A stretch of DNA of 64,000 nucleotides from an uncultured Lachnospiraceae bacterium. Lineage in GTDB: Bacteria; Bacillota; Clostridia; Lachnospirales; Lachnospiraceae. The position numbers were made by a program, and so were the translations under genes. This document shows, in pieces, positions 1 through 9,568 of the stretch (the first letter of the stretch is position 1; every line of letters starts with the position of its first letter). Where the stretch lies: NCBI GenBank assembly GCA_947174705.1, contig CAMWKB010000002.1, forward strand, positions 1-64,000. Direction: 5' to 3'. Below the pieces are notes generated by a model. The model searched no databases and was not told where the DNA came from. It saw only the letters and a program-made list of their open reading frames with translations.

Positions 1-195
1 AATGTACAGTATAAACTTTCAATATGGATAAAAAATAATGAAAAGAATACAAAAATTTGATTTGAAATTAAGACAGACATTAAAATAGATTAAATTTCCG
101 TTGACTTTTTCCCCCTGAGAGTGTACGTTTTATTATATACACTATCTACAAATTATTATACATATTGTATGTAAATACATATTTTAGGAGGCACT

Positions 196-669
196 ATGCC
201 AACACCCATATTATACCGTAAAAGAATCATTCCCGATGAGTGTGTACTGCTAAAAGACGACAAAATCCTTCATCGGGATGAGCAAATCATTGTTACCGGC
301 TGGAATTCGCTTAAACCCCGCAAGGATCTTCATCATGGCTATTCCTGTTATTTCTTAAAAGAAGGGTACAAGGTCAGCAAATTCTACAGGGAAGACAACT
401 CCCTGCTGTACTGGTACTGCGATATCGTAGAATATGATTACCATCCGGATACCGATACATATATCGTAACGGATCTTCTTGCCGACGTCATAATATATCC
501 GGACGGCTTTGTCAAGGTTGTGGACATTGACGAACTTGTCACTGCACTCAACGAAAAACTTATTTCTGAAGACACTCTGAAAAAATCCCTGCTCAACTTA
601 AACAGTCTGCTTGAGATTATTTATTCCGGCACTTTTGACAAACTTACAGAGCCTATTGAAAAGCTTTAA
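196..669 (+). CDS. DUF402 domain protein
   Basis: A 157-residue cytosolic protein. The central segment (about residues 60-125), with a YWYCDIVEY stretch followed by a VTDLLADVIIYPDG stretch, matches the DUF402/FomD-like fold, small barrels some of which are nucleotide phosphatases. The activity of this member is unknown. The start is set by AGGAGG four bases before the ATG. There is no signal peptide or membrane segment. It is convergent with the cell-wall hydrolase, and the two stop codons share the palindrome TTAA. Family assignment is fairly sure, function is not. Confidence 0.8.
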   Translation: MPTPILYRKRIIPDECVLLKDDKILHRDEQIIVTGWNSLKPRKDLHHGYSCYFLKEGYKVSKFYREDNSLLYWYCDIVEYDYHPDTDTYIVTDLLADVIIYPDGFVKVVDIDELVTALNEKLISEDTLKKSLLNLNSLLEIIYSGTFDKLTEPIEKL

Positions 670-1868
670 TAGAAGATATGTCCCCCTATTCTATACTTAG
701 GATTAATTCCGTCTACCGGCGTCCTGAAATATACACAGTTGCCGACATTGGTTGTTCCGGACATAACTTCATCCGCTGCATCATAACAGCTTTTAGTCGC
801 CCTCCCCTCTGTAAGGGCAAGGGCAAGCCTTCCGCTTGCTACAGGCGAAAATTGTCCCGATTGATAAATAACACCCACTATTGTATTTGGATAAACCGAG
901 CTGAGCACTCTGTTCATAACTACGGAGCCTACAGCTACCTGCCCGTTATACGGCTCTGCTCCTGCTTCACAATAGATTAAATTTGCAAGCAGATATCTGT
1001 CTCCTTCTGCAAAACTGACTTCTGAAATATCACGCCAACTTGACTGCTGCGCCAGCTCTGCCATACGCAGTTCTTCTTCCAGCTTTGCCTTAAGCGTCGT
1101 TATATTTTTGTCCTGATCCTTGATCTCCTGCTCATAAGCAAGCGCCTTTGCTTCGGCGTCGGAAATCTGATTAGCGGTATCCGCGAGAGATTTATTAGCC
1201 TTACTTACCAGGCCGGAAACCTGACTCTGTTCCGCGATCACCTGAGCCTTATAACTATCCAGCTCTTCCTTATCCTTTTCCATCGCGGCTTTATCCACTT
1301 CCAGCTGCGCGGCTATTTCTTCAATCTGCGCCTGTGTATCCGCATACTCTTGAAGTTTCTTGGTCTCATACGCCGACAGCTGTTCAATGTATTCGTTACG
1401 GTTTAATAAATCGCCTAGATTTTTACTCGAAAAAACCATTTCCACATACAGATACTCACTTTTCTCATACATGAACTGTATCTGTTTCTTCATGGTCTCA
1501 TACAAATCTTCTTTTACCTTTTTAGCGGCTTCAAGATCCTGATATGCAACTTCAATCTTATGGCTAGTTTCCTCTATCTCAGTTTCCTTATCCGCAATCT
1601 TAGTTTCAAGCTCACTTAAATTATTGCTTATTTGTGATAATTCCGTATTAAGATTGGACAATGTGCCTTCAAGGGAATCCTTCTGCTCATTCAAATCACT
1701 GAGATCATCCTTGGTCTTATCGAGCTTGTCCTTGGTCTTATCCCGCTCCTGCTCTGCTTCTTCAAGCTGTTTTCTCGTCTCATCTGTTGCATAAACAGAA
1801 ATAGGTAGCGCACCGGCAAGCAGAATGAGAAACATTGCAGCCGCCATATTCTGTTTTAACTTCATCAA
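666..1868 (-). CDS. Coiled-coil cell-wall hydrolase with SleB-type catalytic domain
   Basis: A 400-residue secreted protein. A signal peptide (about 1-27, ending near VYA) is followed by a long Glu/Lys/Gln-rich coiled coil (about 30-270) containing the PcsB-like segment MKKQIQFMYE...VFSS. The C-terminal domain (about 285-400) is the Hydrolase_2/SleB type: YCEAGAEPYNGQVAVGSVV carries the presumed catalytic Glu, and a conserved YFRTP lies near the end. This family cleaves peptidoglycan glycan strands. The coiled coil closely resembles that of the M23 protein beside ftsEX at 54605-55813, so this enzyme may also be gated by FtsEX; that is inference. It is the last gene of its run and convergent with DUF402. 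Confidence 0.85.
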   Translation of the reverse strand: MMKLKQNMAAAMFLILLAGALPISVYATDETRKQLEEAEQERDKTKDKLDKTKDDLSDLNEQKDSLEGTLSNLNTELSQISNNLSELETKIADKETEIEETSHKIEVAYQDLEAAKKVKEDLYETMKKQIQFMYEKSEYLYVEMVFSSKNLGDLLNRNEYIEQLSAYETKKLQEYADTQAQIEEIAAQLEVDKAAMEKDKEELDSYKAQVIAEQSQVSGLVSKANKSLADTANQISDAEAKALAYEQEIKDQDKNITTLKAKLEEELRMAELAQQSSWRDISEVSFAEGDRYLLANLIYCEAGAEPYNGQVAVGSVVMNRVLSSVYPNTIVGVIYQSGQFSPVASGRLALALTEGRATKSCYDAADEVMSGTTNVGNCVYFRTPVDGINPKYRIGGHIFY

Positions 1869-1894
1869 ACGCCCTCACAATTATATATTTTTAA

Positions 1895-2326
1895 TCAGTC
1901 TTTCTCTATTAAATTGACCCTTCTCTGATGCCTTTCTTCTCCTGAAAAATCCGTATGCAGAAAAGTATCTACAATGCTAAGCGCCAGATTTTCTCCAATT
2001 ATGCCGCCTCCCATTGCAAGTACATTGGCATCATTATGAAGCCTTGTAAGTTTGGCGGAAACAGTATCCGCACACAAAGCGCAGCGTACACCGGGCACCT
2101 TATTTGCAGTCATGGAGATACCTATGCCTGTAGTGCAGATAACAATTCCCTTCTCGCACTCACCAGCCGCCACAGCCTCGGCTACTGCCCTGCCATAGAT
2201 CGGATAATCGCATGAAGATTTATCCATACATCCGAAATCTTTATACTCAAACCCCTGTTCTTTCAAATAACTTATGACTGATTGTTTAAGATCAAATCCA
2301 CCATGATCGCTTCCGATTCCTATCAT
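1895..2326 (-). CDS. rpiB: RpiB/LacA/LacB-family sugar-phosphate isomerase
   Basis: About 143 residues. RpiB interconverts ribose 5-phosphate and ribulose 5-phosphate in the pentose phosphate pathway. The family signatures are visible: GSDHGGFDLK at the start, a Cys within the IVICTTGIGISMTANK loop (active-site cysteine and phosphate-binding glycines), and NDANVLAMGGG. I prefer the second ATG because GGAGG lies six bases before it; the first ATG at 2332 abuts the ribosome site. It lies 25 bases downstream of the Sua5 gene. Some family members act on other sugar phosphates, so substrate is inferred. Confidence 0.9.
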   Translation of the reverse strand: MIGIGSDHGGFDLKQSVISYLKEQGFEYKDFGCMDKSSCDYPIYGRAVAEAVAAGECEKGIVICTTGIGISMTANKVPGVRCALCADTVSAKLTRLHNDANVLAMGGGIIGENLALSIVDTFLHTDFSGEERHQRRVNLIEKD

Positions 2327-2351
2327 ATCCATCCTCCATCCTTGCTCAACC

Positions 2352-3404
2352 CTATTTTAAATATATAATCTTATGACCCGCAGCCTTAAGCAGCCTGTTC
2401 ATTACCGCCTGTCCAACGCCTGCAGTATCAAATGCTTCCGAATAAATAACAGTCGTTTCTTCATCATCAAATTCCCTGAGGATTCGGTACAACTCCCTGG
2501 CAATTGTTTTCTCGTCATTGCGGTTCCCGATATTTTTACAAATATCGGCCTTATACCTTGCAATTGTATCATTTGCAGCAATAACCCCGGTTTTATGCCC
2601 ATCTTGTTTTAAACGGCATAACTCCCCGTTAATATAATCTACCACACTATCCGCTTCCCCGTCAACAATCGTCAATTCAGCCTTCGGCGCATAGTGGCGG
2701 TACTTCATTCCGGGGGCCTTGGGCGCCTGTTTAGCGTCATCACCCATTATAGTACTGTCTTCATCCACCGATGACAAAATATCTTCCAGCATCTCCCTTG
2801 TAATATAGCCCGGACGCAGTATCATCGGTTCTTCGGCCGTCATATCAATTATAGTGGATTCAAGGCCGATTTCCACATCCCCGCCGTCCAGAATCATATC
2901 GATCCTGCCATTCATATCCTCCGTCACATATTTGGCAAGCGTCGGACTCGGTCTGCCCGAAATATTAGCGCTCGGCGCTGCCACATAACCGCCTGACGCT
3001 TCAATAAAAGCCCTTGCTACAGGGTGTGACGGAAATCTTACGGCCACCGTATCCAAGCCTCCGGTAGTCTCATAAGGCACGAGCTCTGATTTGTTAAAGA
3101 TCATGGTAAGCGGCCCCGGCCAAAAAGCTTTGGCAAGTTTAAGGGCGGCTTCCGGTATCTCTCTGACAATGCCGGCTAAATCCTCCATGCGGCAGATATG
3201 CACTATGAGCGGATTATCTGAGGGTCTTCCTTTGGCAGCATATATCTTCTTTGAAGATTCAGGCGAGAGTGCGTCTCCCCCCAGCCCGTATACCGTTTCG
3301 GTCGGAAAAGCAACCAGGCCGCCTGATTTAATTATATCGCCGGCCTGATCAATTAATTCCTGATTTATATTTTGTTCATTAACCTGTATTATTTGCGTTC
3401 TCAC
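2352..3404 (-). CDS. tsaC: L-threonylcarbamoyladenylate synthase (Sua5/YwlC type)
   Basis: A 350-residue enzyme making threonylcarbamoyl-AMP, the precursor of the t6A modification at A37 of ANN-decoding tRNAs. The YrdC domain fills about residues 15-200, with the nucleotide-binding FPTETVYGLGGDA and KGRPSDNPL motifs and SANISGRPSPT. The extra C-terminal Sua5 domain (about 235-350) after the PGMKYRHYAP linker makes this the long Sua5 form, not short TsaC. It appears to start with GTG, with AAGG overlapping the stop of the preceding dehydrogenase gene ten bases upstream, which suggests translational coupling. Confidence 0.92.
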   Translation of the reverse strand: MRTQIIQVNEQNINQELIDQAGDIIKSGGLVAFPTETVYGLGGDALSPESSKKIYAAKGRPSDNPLIVHICRMEDLAGIVREIPEAALKLAKAFWPGPLTMIFNKSELVPYETTGGLDTVAVRFPSHPVARAFIEASGGYVAAPSANISGRPSPTLAKYVTEDMNGRIDMILDGGDVEIGLESTIIDMTAEEPMILRPGYITREMLEDILSSVDEDSTIMGDDAKQAPKAPGMKYRHYAPKAELTIVDGEADSVVDYINGELCRLKQDGHKTGVIAANDTIARYKADICKNIGNRNDEKTIARELYRILREFDDEETTVIYSEAFDTAGVGQAVMNRLLKAAGHKIIYLK

Positions 3405-3413
3405 AGCATTTAA

Positions 3414-4175
3414 TTACCTTGCAAGCCATCCGCCGTCAACAGCAATCGTAAAGCCGTTTACATATGCGGAAGCATCCGAAGCTAAGAAAATAGCTGCACC
3501 CATAATATCATCCGGAGTACCCCAGCGGCCTGCAGGAATACGTGAGAGAATTTCTTCGCTTCTTTGACCGTCACTTCTAAGATTGGCCGTATTGTTGGTT
3601 GCCATGTATCCGGGAGCAATCGCATTTATATTAATGTTGCGGCTTGCCCACTCATTAGCAAGTGCCTTGGTAATTCCCATAACGGCGCTTTTACTTGCAG
3701 CATATGCGGGCACCCTGATACCACCCTGATAGCTGAGCATAGATGCGATATTTATGATCTTACCGCCTTTGCCGTCCTCATGCCAACGTTTTGCAAATGC
3801 CTGGGAAAGGAAAAATACCATTTTCTCGTTAATATTTATTACGCTGTCCCAGTCCTCCATTGTAACTTCAATAGCATCGCATCTTTTGATAATTCCTGCA
3901 TTATTCACAACAATATCTACTCTTTCATGAGCCTTATAGGCTTCCTCTACTATGTACGGAATTACGGACACATCCGATAAATCCGCAATAATTTCCGTAA
4001 AACTTCCCGAAACAGCGGCAATTTTATCTGCGGTTTCCTGACAGCTTCTTCTCGCAACGCCGATAACATTTGCGCCAGCCTCGGCGTAAGCTACGCAGAT
4101 ACCTTGTCCAAGTCCGGTATTTGCACCGGTTACAAGTGCGGTTTTTCCTTTTAATGAGAACATGTTTAAAGACAT
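3414..4175 (-). CDS. kduD: SDR dehydrogenase, KduD-like
   Basis: A 253-residue classical short-chain dehydrogenase. The NAD(P) site is TGANTGLG near residue 15, followed by NNAGI, the catalytic Ser in NIASMLSYQGG and the YAASK Tyr/Lys pair. The opening NMFSLKGKTALVTGANTGLGQG and the close DASAYVNGFTIAVDGGWLAR resemble 2-dehydro-3-deoxy-D-gluconate 5-dehydrogenase (KduD) of pectin and uronate catabolism. No other kdu gene is present, so substrate is tentative. The start is the ATG after GGAAGG; an upstream in-frame start at 4199 has no better site. It is 57 bases after the DegV-fused kinase. Confidence 0.8.
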   Translation of the reverse strand: MSLNMFSLKGKTALVTGANTGLGQGICVAYAEAGANVIGVARRSCQETADKIAAVSGSFTEIIADLSDVSVIPYIVEEAYKAHERVDIVVNNAGIIKRCDAIEVTMEDWDSVININEKMVFFLSQAFAKRWHEDGKGGKIINIASMLSYQGGIRVPAYAASKSAVMGITKALANEWASRNININAIAPGYMATNNTANLRSDGQRSEEILSRIPAGRWGTPDDIMGAAIFLASDASAYVNGFTIAVDGGWLAR

Positions 4176-4232
4176 ATTGATCCTTCCTTTCTTTTTCACA
4201 TTTTTTATTACTATATTTTTTATTTCTTAATC

Positions 4233-6914
4233 TTACGTCGTCCCGTTTTTACTTTCTTTTTTTATGAACATAAGTCCGAAAGCTCCGGGCCCGGCATTTA
4301 TTGTAATACCACAGGACGCCTTTTGCAAATATATTTTCTCAAAAGGACAACACTTGGCTGCATATTCTTTAATATTCTCCAAAGTCTCGATGTCCATGCC
4401 CGCATATACAATAATAAGCAGCCTCTTATCGATATTTTGTGTATTTCTTAATATCTTACTGATATATTTCCGGGTAATATGGTCGAAATCGCCAATCTGG
4501 ACACCGCCTGCAGTCATTTTTTCCCCGCGCATACCTATAATTGGATGAATCATCAATGCATCGCACAATGTATGCAGTCCCTTTGGAAATTTACCCGCAT
4601 AGGTAAGCATCGTGGTATCCTTTACCATAAAGTCGGAAGTTACACGTTTTCGCATATTTTCTATTTTCCGGATAATTTCTGCTTTGCTTGCATTATTCTT
4701 TGCCATATATGCAGCAGTAAGCACCAACAGACCAATACCGCTGGAAATCTGTCCCGAATCAATAATTGTAACATTTTCAAAAGATTTAGCCGCTTCGCTT
4801 GCAGTACGGTATGCCTCGCTGACTTTCTTCGCCATAGTAATATGAATGACGTTCTGGGCTTTTGTCAGCTTCCCTGCAAAGAATTTTTCATAATCCTCAA
4901 CTTCCGGCCAACTCGAATAACCTTTTTTTCCACCCATTATATATGAAATCAGATCATCAGCTTCTAACTCTTTTCCGTCTAAAAATCTGCCTTCCTGCGT
5001 ACATATATAATAGGGCTGTATGGAAATTCCGTATTTTTCAATAAGTTCTTTCGGAATGTCGCTCATACTGTCGGTTGTAATGGCGATGGGCATACGCTGT
5101 TGCTGGTCGAATATAAGAACATCTTTACCGATTTCGGTCATCGGCTTGTCTTCACTCGTAACTACAAGTTCCTTGGGCAGCATATTCATAACCGCTGCCT
5201 CAAGCAGCATACCGTTAACCGGTTTAGCCAGATATCCGCTAAAGCCCTCTTTCTTATAAAGGAGCTGGCTCTCGCTGCCCGCATTAGCCGTAAGCGCTAT
5301 TACCGGTACATCATTACTCTTTCCGCCCTGTTGTTCACGCAGGGCGTGAAGACACTCGATTCCGTCCATTTCAGGCATTAAATGATCCATCAATATTCCG
5401 TCATAATGCTTCGTCTGAGTAAGCCTTAGACATTCTTCACCGCTCATTGCAGTATCAATCTGTATCTTGGTATCGGATAAAAGCTTGGTTGCAACCATCA
5501 GGTTCATTTCATTGTCATCAACAATCAGAATGTGCGCTTCCGGAGCTTCGAAGCTCTGCTTGTAACGATGTCTTTCTCTTGTATTTACATGGGATTCCAA
5601 TGAGAACTGACCCAGCATTTTTTCATCAATTATATCCTGCTCCAGAGTAACAAGGAAGGTAGTTCCCTGCGTGTATACACTGTTAACGTTAATCTCACCC
5701 TCCATCAGATCAACTAACTGCTTGACAATGCTAAGCCCAAGCCCTGTTCCCTCTATGTAACGGTTCTTCTCCTCGTCAACACGCTGGAATGCATCAAAAA
5801 GATGCGGTATGCTTTCTTTCTTAATTCCCATTCCGGTATCTGTAATATTATAGTAAACCCGTACTCTGTTAACTGAAATACGCTCGCATTTAACCGAAAG
5901 GGTAACCGAACCTTTGCTTGTATACTTAATTGAATTATTCAATATATTGATCAAAACCTGCTTAATGCGCACTTCATCCCCACAGAGCATACTTGGCATT
6001 GAAGAGTCAATATTTAAATGAAATTCAAGCCCTTTTTCCTTAGCCTTAACCCATATTATATTAATAATATCCGAAAAGAACACTCCCGTCTCATATGAGA
6101 CATTTACAATATCCATTTTACCGGATTCCATTTTGGATACATCCAGTATATCATTGATCAGGGTGAGCAGCATTTTACTTGCGCCCTGGATATTTCTCGC
6201 ATTTTCGGCAACTTCATCGGAAACATCACTGCGCAGAATCATTTCGTTTAATCCGATGATGGTGTTAATCGGCGTTCTGATTTCATGGCTCATGCTCGCA
6301 AAAAAGCGTTTTTCCGACTGGCTCAGCTTCTCAATCTCTTTTTTCTGCTGTTCCGAAATCTTATTTTCCTCTTCATATATAAGATTCTGGAATATTATCA
6401 TGGCACTGATCAAAGCGCTAATCATAATAACAGTTGTTACCGAATTAATATAAGCATTGCGAATCGTATACGGCCTTACATACTTAGGATAATGATAAGC
6501 CAGATAATAACTTAAAATCGTCACAGCCGTATTCAAAGCAAGAAATATTGCCTTTCTCTTTCCCCAAATAGTAACGCTTATGTAGACAAAACTGAAGATA
6601 AACCATATCGGCGCACCGCCATACACTCCGTCCGACAGAAAGAAATTAATAGGAAAAACAACAATTAATAACAAAGTAATCCATATGGCTCCTGTATTAA
6701 CACGGTGCGTTTTCATACTAAGCCATAATACAATACCCATATATACAATTGAACCAGCCTTCATCGCCTGATCCAGTATGCTGTCTCCAACAATCCCACC
6801 GCATATCAGCATAAGCAGGATCGCCACTATCCCGATTCCCGTAAGGAGGCGAAACGTACGTTCCCGAATGTTGGCATTATGATCCAATATTGGTTTCATC
6901 CATCTCTTAATCAT
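4233..6914 (-). CDS. Membrane hybrid histidine kinase fused to a DegV lipid-binding domain
   Basis: An 893-residue protein. About six membrane helices (22-178) precede a HisKA domain with phospho-acceptor His210 (SMSHEIRTP). The HATPase (about 310-425) has ILNNSIK, DTGMGI and GTGLGLSI boxes. A receiver (about 460-580) has phospho-acceptor Asp510 (ILMDHLMPEMDG) and a TAN/KP signature. The last 286 residues (608-893) are a full-length DegV/fatty-acid-binding domain beginning MPIAITTDSMSDIP, with IDSGQISSGIGLLVLTAA and the closing GPGAFGLMFI. The usual TSQPS ligand motif reads SSWPE. DegV domains bind acyl chains, often feeding fatty-acid kinase; here the domain sits downstream of a receiver, an arrangement I do not recognise. 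The gene overlaps the preceding kinase by four bases. Confidence 0.9.
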   Translation of the reverse strand: MIKRWMKPILDHNANIRERTFRLLTGIGIVAILLMLICGGIVGDSILDQAMKAGSIVYMGIVLWLSMKTHRVNTGAIWITLLLIVVFPINFFLSDGVYGGAPIWFIFSFVYISVTIWGKRKAIFLALNTAVTILSYYLAYHYPKYVRPYTIRNAYINSVTTVIMISALISAMIIFQNLIYEEENKISEQQKKEIEKLSQSEKRFFASMSHEIRTPINTIIGLNEMILRSDVSDEVAENARNIQGASKMLLTLINDILDVSKMESGKMDIVNVSYETGVFFSDIINIIWVKAKEKGLEFHLNIDSSMPSMLCGDEVRIKQVLINILNNSIKYTSKGSVTLSVKCERISVNRVRVYYNITDTGMGIKKESIPHLFDAFQRVDEEKNRYIEGTGLGLSIVKQLVDLMEGEINVNSVYTQGTTFLVTLEQDIIDEKMLGQFSLESHVNTRERHRYKQSFEAPEAHILIVDDNEMNLMVATKLLSDTKIQIDTAMSGEECLRLTQTKHYDGILMDHLMPEMDGIECLHALREQQGGKSNDVPVIALTANAGSESQLLYKKEGFSGYLAKPVNGMLLEAAVMNMLPKELVVTSEDKPMTEIGKDVLIFDQQQRMPIAITTDSMSDIPKELIEKYGISIQPYYICTQEGRFLDGKELEADDLISYIMGGKKGYSSWPEVEDYEKFFAGKLTKAQNVIHITMAKKVSEAYRTASEAAKSFENVTIIDSGQISSGIGLLVLTAAYMAKNNASKAEIIRKIENMRKRVTSDFMVKDTTMLTYAGKFPKGLHTLCDALMIHPIIGMRGEKMTAGGVQIGDFDHITRKYISKILRNTQNIDKRLLIIVYAGMDIETLENIKEYAAKCCPFEKIYLQKASCGITINAGPGAFGLMFIKKESKNGTT

Positions 6915-9544
6915 AGTCTCTCTCCTCCTTCCTGCCCTTCTTCCATTCCAAGGCTTGAAGCAATAAGCTCACAGAAGGCGTCATATGACTCCATTAAATC
7001 CGAATGATTCTCACGGATATACGAAGCGTCCCCATTTTTTCCTGCCTGCTCCATAACTTTAGCTTTATCTGAAAACTGCTCCGCCCCAATCATTAAAGAA
7101 GTACTTTTTAATGCATGAACCTTAACCGCATACTCTTCCCAGTTTTCTTCGTTATATAGAGCGTATATCTCCTCTTTTTTATCCTTGCTCTGCTCATAAA
7201 ACATTTTAAGCATTTCTATATAAAATTCTTCGGATTCACTGCAGTACTGAAGACCAAGCTCTGTATTTATTCCAGCCTTTTCAAGCTTATTCATCGGTGT
7301 GTCGGGTTCTGCGACAGGTTCCTTATCAGGTGCTATGCCTGTTTTTTCATATGCGTCTGTATCTGACGCCTTAACTGCTTCTACGTTTGTCAATATACCG
7401 GCTTCCGCATCAGACTCAGTATACGGCTCTGAAGTCTTAGTTTCATCACTCTCAATATAGTGTATGCTCTGTTCCGGCAATACCCTGCGCAGCGCACGCT
7501 CCAGCACCATCCGTTCTATAGGTTTAGGTACAAACTCCGTAAAGCCTTCGTTTTTGAACATTTCCCTTGCGCCGCTGACAGCATTGGCCGTAAGCGCAAT
7601 GACCGGAGTATTCTGATAAGCTCCGCCCTTTAGCACACGTATACGCTTGAGAGTCTCCACACCGTCAAACTTCGGCATCATATGATCGAGAAATACAATA
7701 TCATACTCAGTATTTACACACTTTTCTACCGCCTCTTCTCCTCCGGAAGCAGTATCAACATTCATTCCGTAGTTGCCCAAAATTCCTCTTGCGACAACCA
7801 GATTCATTTCTTCATCATCCACCACAAGCGCCTTTACGCCATCGCATGTAAACGGCTGGTCTACTATCATTCCGCCCATAGCATCTTTTCCATGCGTCTC
7901 TCCGTTAAGCAGATTCACAATCGGAATCGGATTGAAAGGCTTACGGAAGAATATAAGGCTGCTGTCGGCAGGAAGCGAAAACCTGTCATCGGCAATAACT
8001 ACAAGACACATGGTTTTTCCTAATTTTTCAAAGTAGGACGACCTTTCTTCGTACTCTTCCCTTGCAATAAAAAGATGGGTAATTCTATGCGAATTATTCA
8101 GTTTCTCCAATTCTTCAATATGATATATGCGATGTCCCTCTACCCCAAGGCGCATTGCCATTCTGTAAATCATAACATCATAATACTCTCTTACTTCCTT
8201 GCGCTCATATTTATCCGCCTTAAAATAACATGCGATACATAATTTCTCCGGATTATTAACCGTCATACTGGGACTATTATCCACAACCTTCTGCGGAACG
8301 GATATATGTATCTGTGTCCCCTGTTCTTCTTTACTTTCAATATACATAAAACCGCCCATTGCCTGCAAAAGTCCGTGCGCAATCGGAATTCCCAGTCCAA
8401 GTCCTCCGGCTCCCCGGCTTCTTCCTGAATCAATCTGATAAAATTCATCATATATCTGGGAAAGCTCAGAGGGTTTAATACCCATGCCGGTATCACATAT
8501 ATCAATATCAAGATTTATTCCATAGCTTTCCTCTCTATAGCCTATGCGCACACAGACCCCGCCTTCTCTGGTAAACTTAATGGCGTTATCAAGCATAAGT
8601 TTAATGACCCTGCAAAGTTTCTCGCCGTCTCCGACTAAAACTGCAGGGATTGATACATCCATATCAAACACCAGTTCTATGTCAAGATTTCTGTTCTGTA
8701 CCGAAGTCATGGCAATCACATCTCCAATAACAGATGTAATCATATAATGATCCTCTACCGGAACAAGCGTCTTACCCACAATTTCCGTATAATCCAGAAT
8801 ATCCTTAATCTGACCCGACAAACGAAGCCCCGCCATCTGTATTGAATTCATTTCACTTTTTATTTCCGGCGAAAGTTTTCTTCCAAGTGCAACTTCACTG
8901 ATTCCCGTTACCATATTTATAGGCGTACGCAGCTCATGCGATATATTAGCCAGAAAATTAGCATTCCGGTCTTTGGCCTCATTAAGTTTAACTTTCATAT
9001 TACGCATATATACAGTTTCCGACTTGCGCCGGTTTGCCATATGACCGGCAATCAGCATTTCAATGGTAACCCCGATTATATCAAGCGCCAGACGCGCAAA
9101 TTCAAGTCCTGACATACTCAGGCTGATCGTATGCAGAAACAGGCAATGATATAGAAGCGTCAGAACATACGTAGCCGCTGCCAAATGCATAATATATTTT
9201 TTATCCAGCATCGAAAGTACAAAAAGAAGCACACCCATAACGACTGCCATGTCAAAAAGGCTGCTTTCATGGGCGCCATAGAAAAAGAACTCGATAACCA
9301 TTATGCCGCTGCAGAAAGATTCAAAGGTTGAATCGGGAAAAATCTTCACAATATGCAGTACCCACGCCGCAATAAGGGCTATTGCAATAAGCGGAAGCAT
9401 CCACATCTCCCATGACATTATACATATTATCGTCATAAGCAGTATATTGAAGACTGTAACGACAAGAACCATGATCAGATGTATATCCGTCTTTCTTTCT
9501 TCCAATTCAGGCAATATCATGCCTTTATTTCTCTTTTCTTCCAT
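6911..9544 (-). CDS. Membrane hybrid histidine kinase with pseudo-receiver, receiver and HPt
   Basis: An 877-residue sensor kinase. Several hydrophobic helices (about 20-170) and a short coiled linker lead to HisKA (His203 in NISHELRTP) and HATPase (LDNAIKF, DTGMGI, GLGLGI). About residues 425-555 look like a degenerate receiver: a Lys-Pro pair near the end (FRKPFNP) but no Asp in the phospho-acceptor strand (LFIAREEYEE). A normal receiver follows (VVDDEEMN, FLDHMMPKFDG), then an acidic linker, then an HPt domain (751-877) with His810 in KVHALKSTS. Signal and target are unknown. It overlaps the DegV-fused kinase gene by ATGA, so the two are translationally coupled. Confidence 0.9.
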   Translation of the reverse strand: MEEKRNKGMILPELEERKTDIHLIMVLVVTVFNILLMTIICIMSWEMWMLPLIAIALIAAWVLHIVKIFPDSTFESFCSGIMVIEFFFYGAHESSLFDMAVVMGVLLFVLSMLDKKYIMHLAAATYVLTLLYHCLFLHTISLSMSGLEFARLALDIIGVTIEMLIAGHMANRRKSETVYMRNMKVKLNEAKDRNANFLANISHELRTPINMVTGISEVALGRKLSPEIKSEMNSIQMAGLRLSGQIKDILDYTEIVGKTLVPVEDHYMITSVIGDVIAMTSVQNRNLDIELVFDMDVSIPAVLVGDGEKLCRVIKLMLDNAIKFTREGGVCVRIGYREESYGINLDIDICDTGMGIKPSELSQIYDEFYQIDSGRSRGAGGLGLGIPIAHGLLQAMGGFMYIESKEEQGTQIHISVPQKVVDNSPSMTVNNPEKLCIACYFKADKYERKEVREYYDVMIYRMAMRLGVEGHRIYHIEELEKLNNSHRITHLFIAREEYEERSSYFEKLGKTMCLVVIADDRFSLPADSSLIFFRKPFNPIPIVNLLNGETHGKDAMGGMIVDQPFTCDGVKALVVDDEEMNLVVARGILGNYGMNVDTASGGEEAVEKCVNTEYDIVFLDHMMPKFDGVETLKRIRVLKGGAYQNTPVIALTANAVSGAREMFKNEGFTEFVPKPIERMVLERALRRVLPEQSIHYIESDETKTSEPYTESDAEAGILTNVEAVKASDTDAYEKTGIAPDKEPVAEPDTPMNKLEKAGINTELGLQYCSESEEFYIEMLKMFYEQSKDKKEEIYALYNEENWEEYAVKVHALKSTSLMIGAEQFSDKAKVMEQAGKNGDASYIRENHSDLMESYDAFCELIASSLGMEEGQEGGERL

Positions 9545-9568
9545 TTCTTAAGGATTTCCTCTCGTCTA

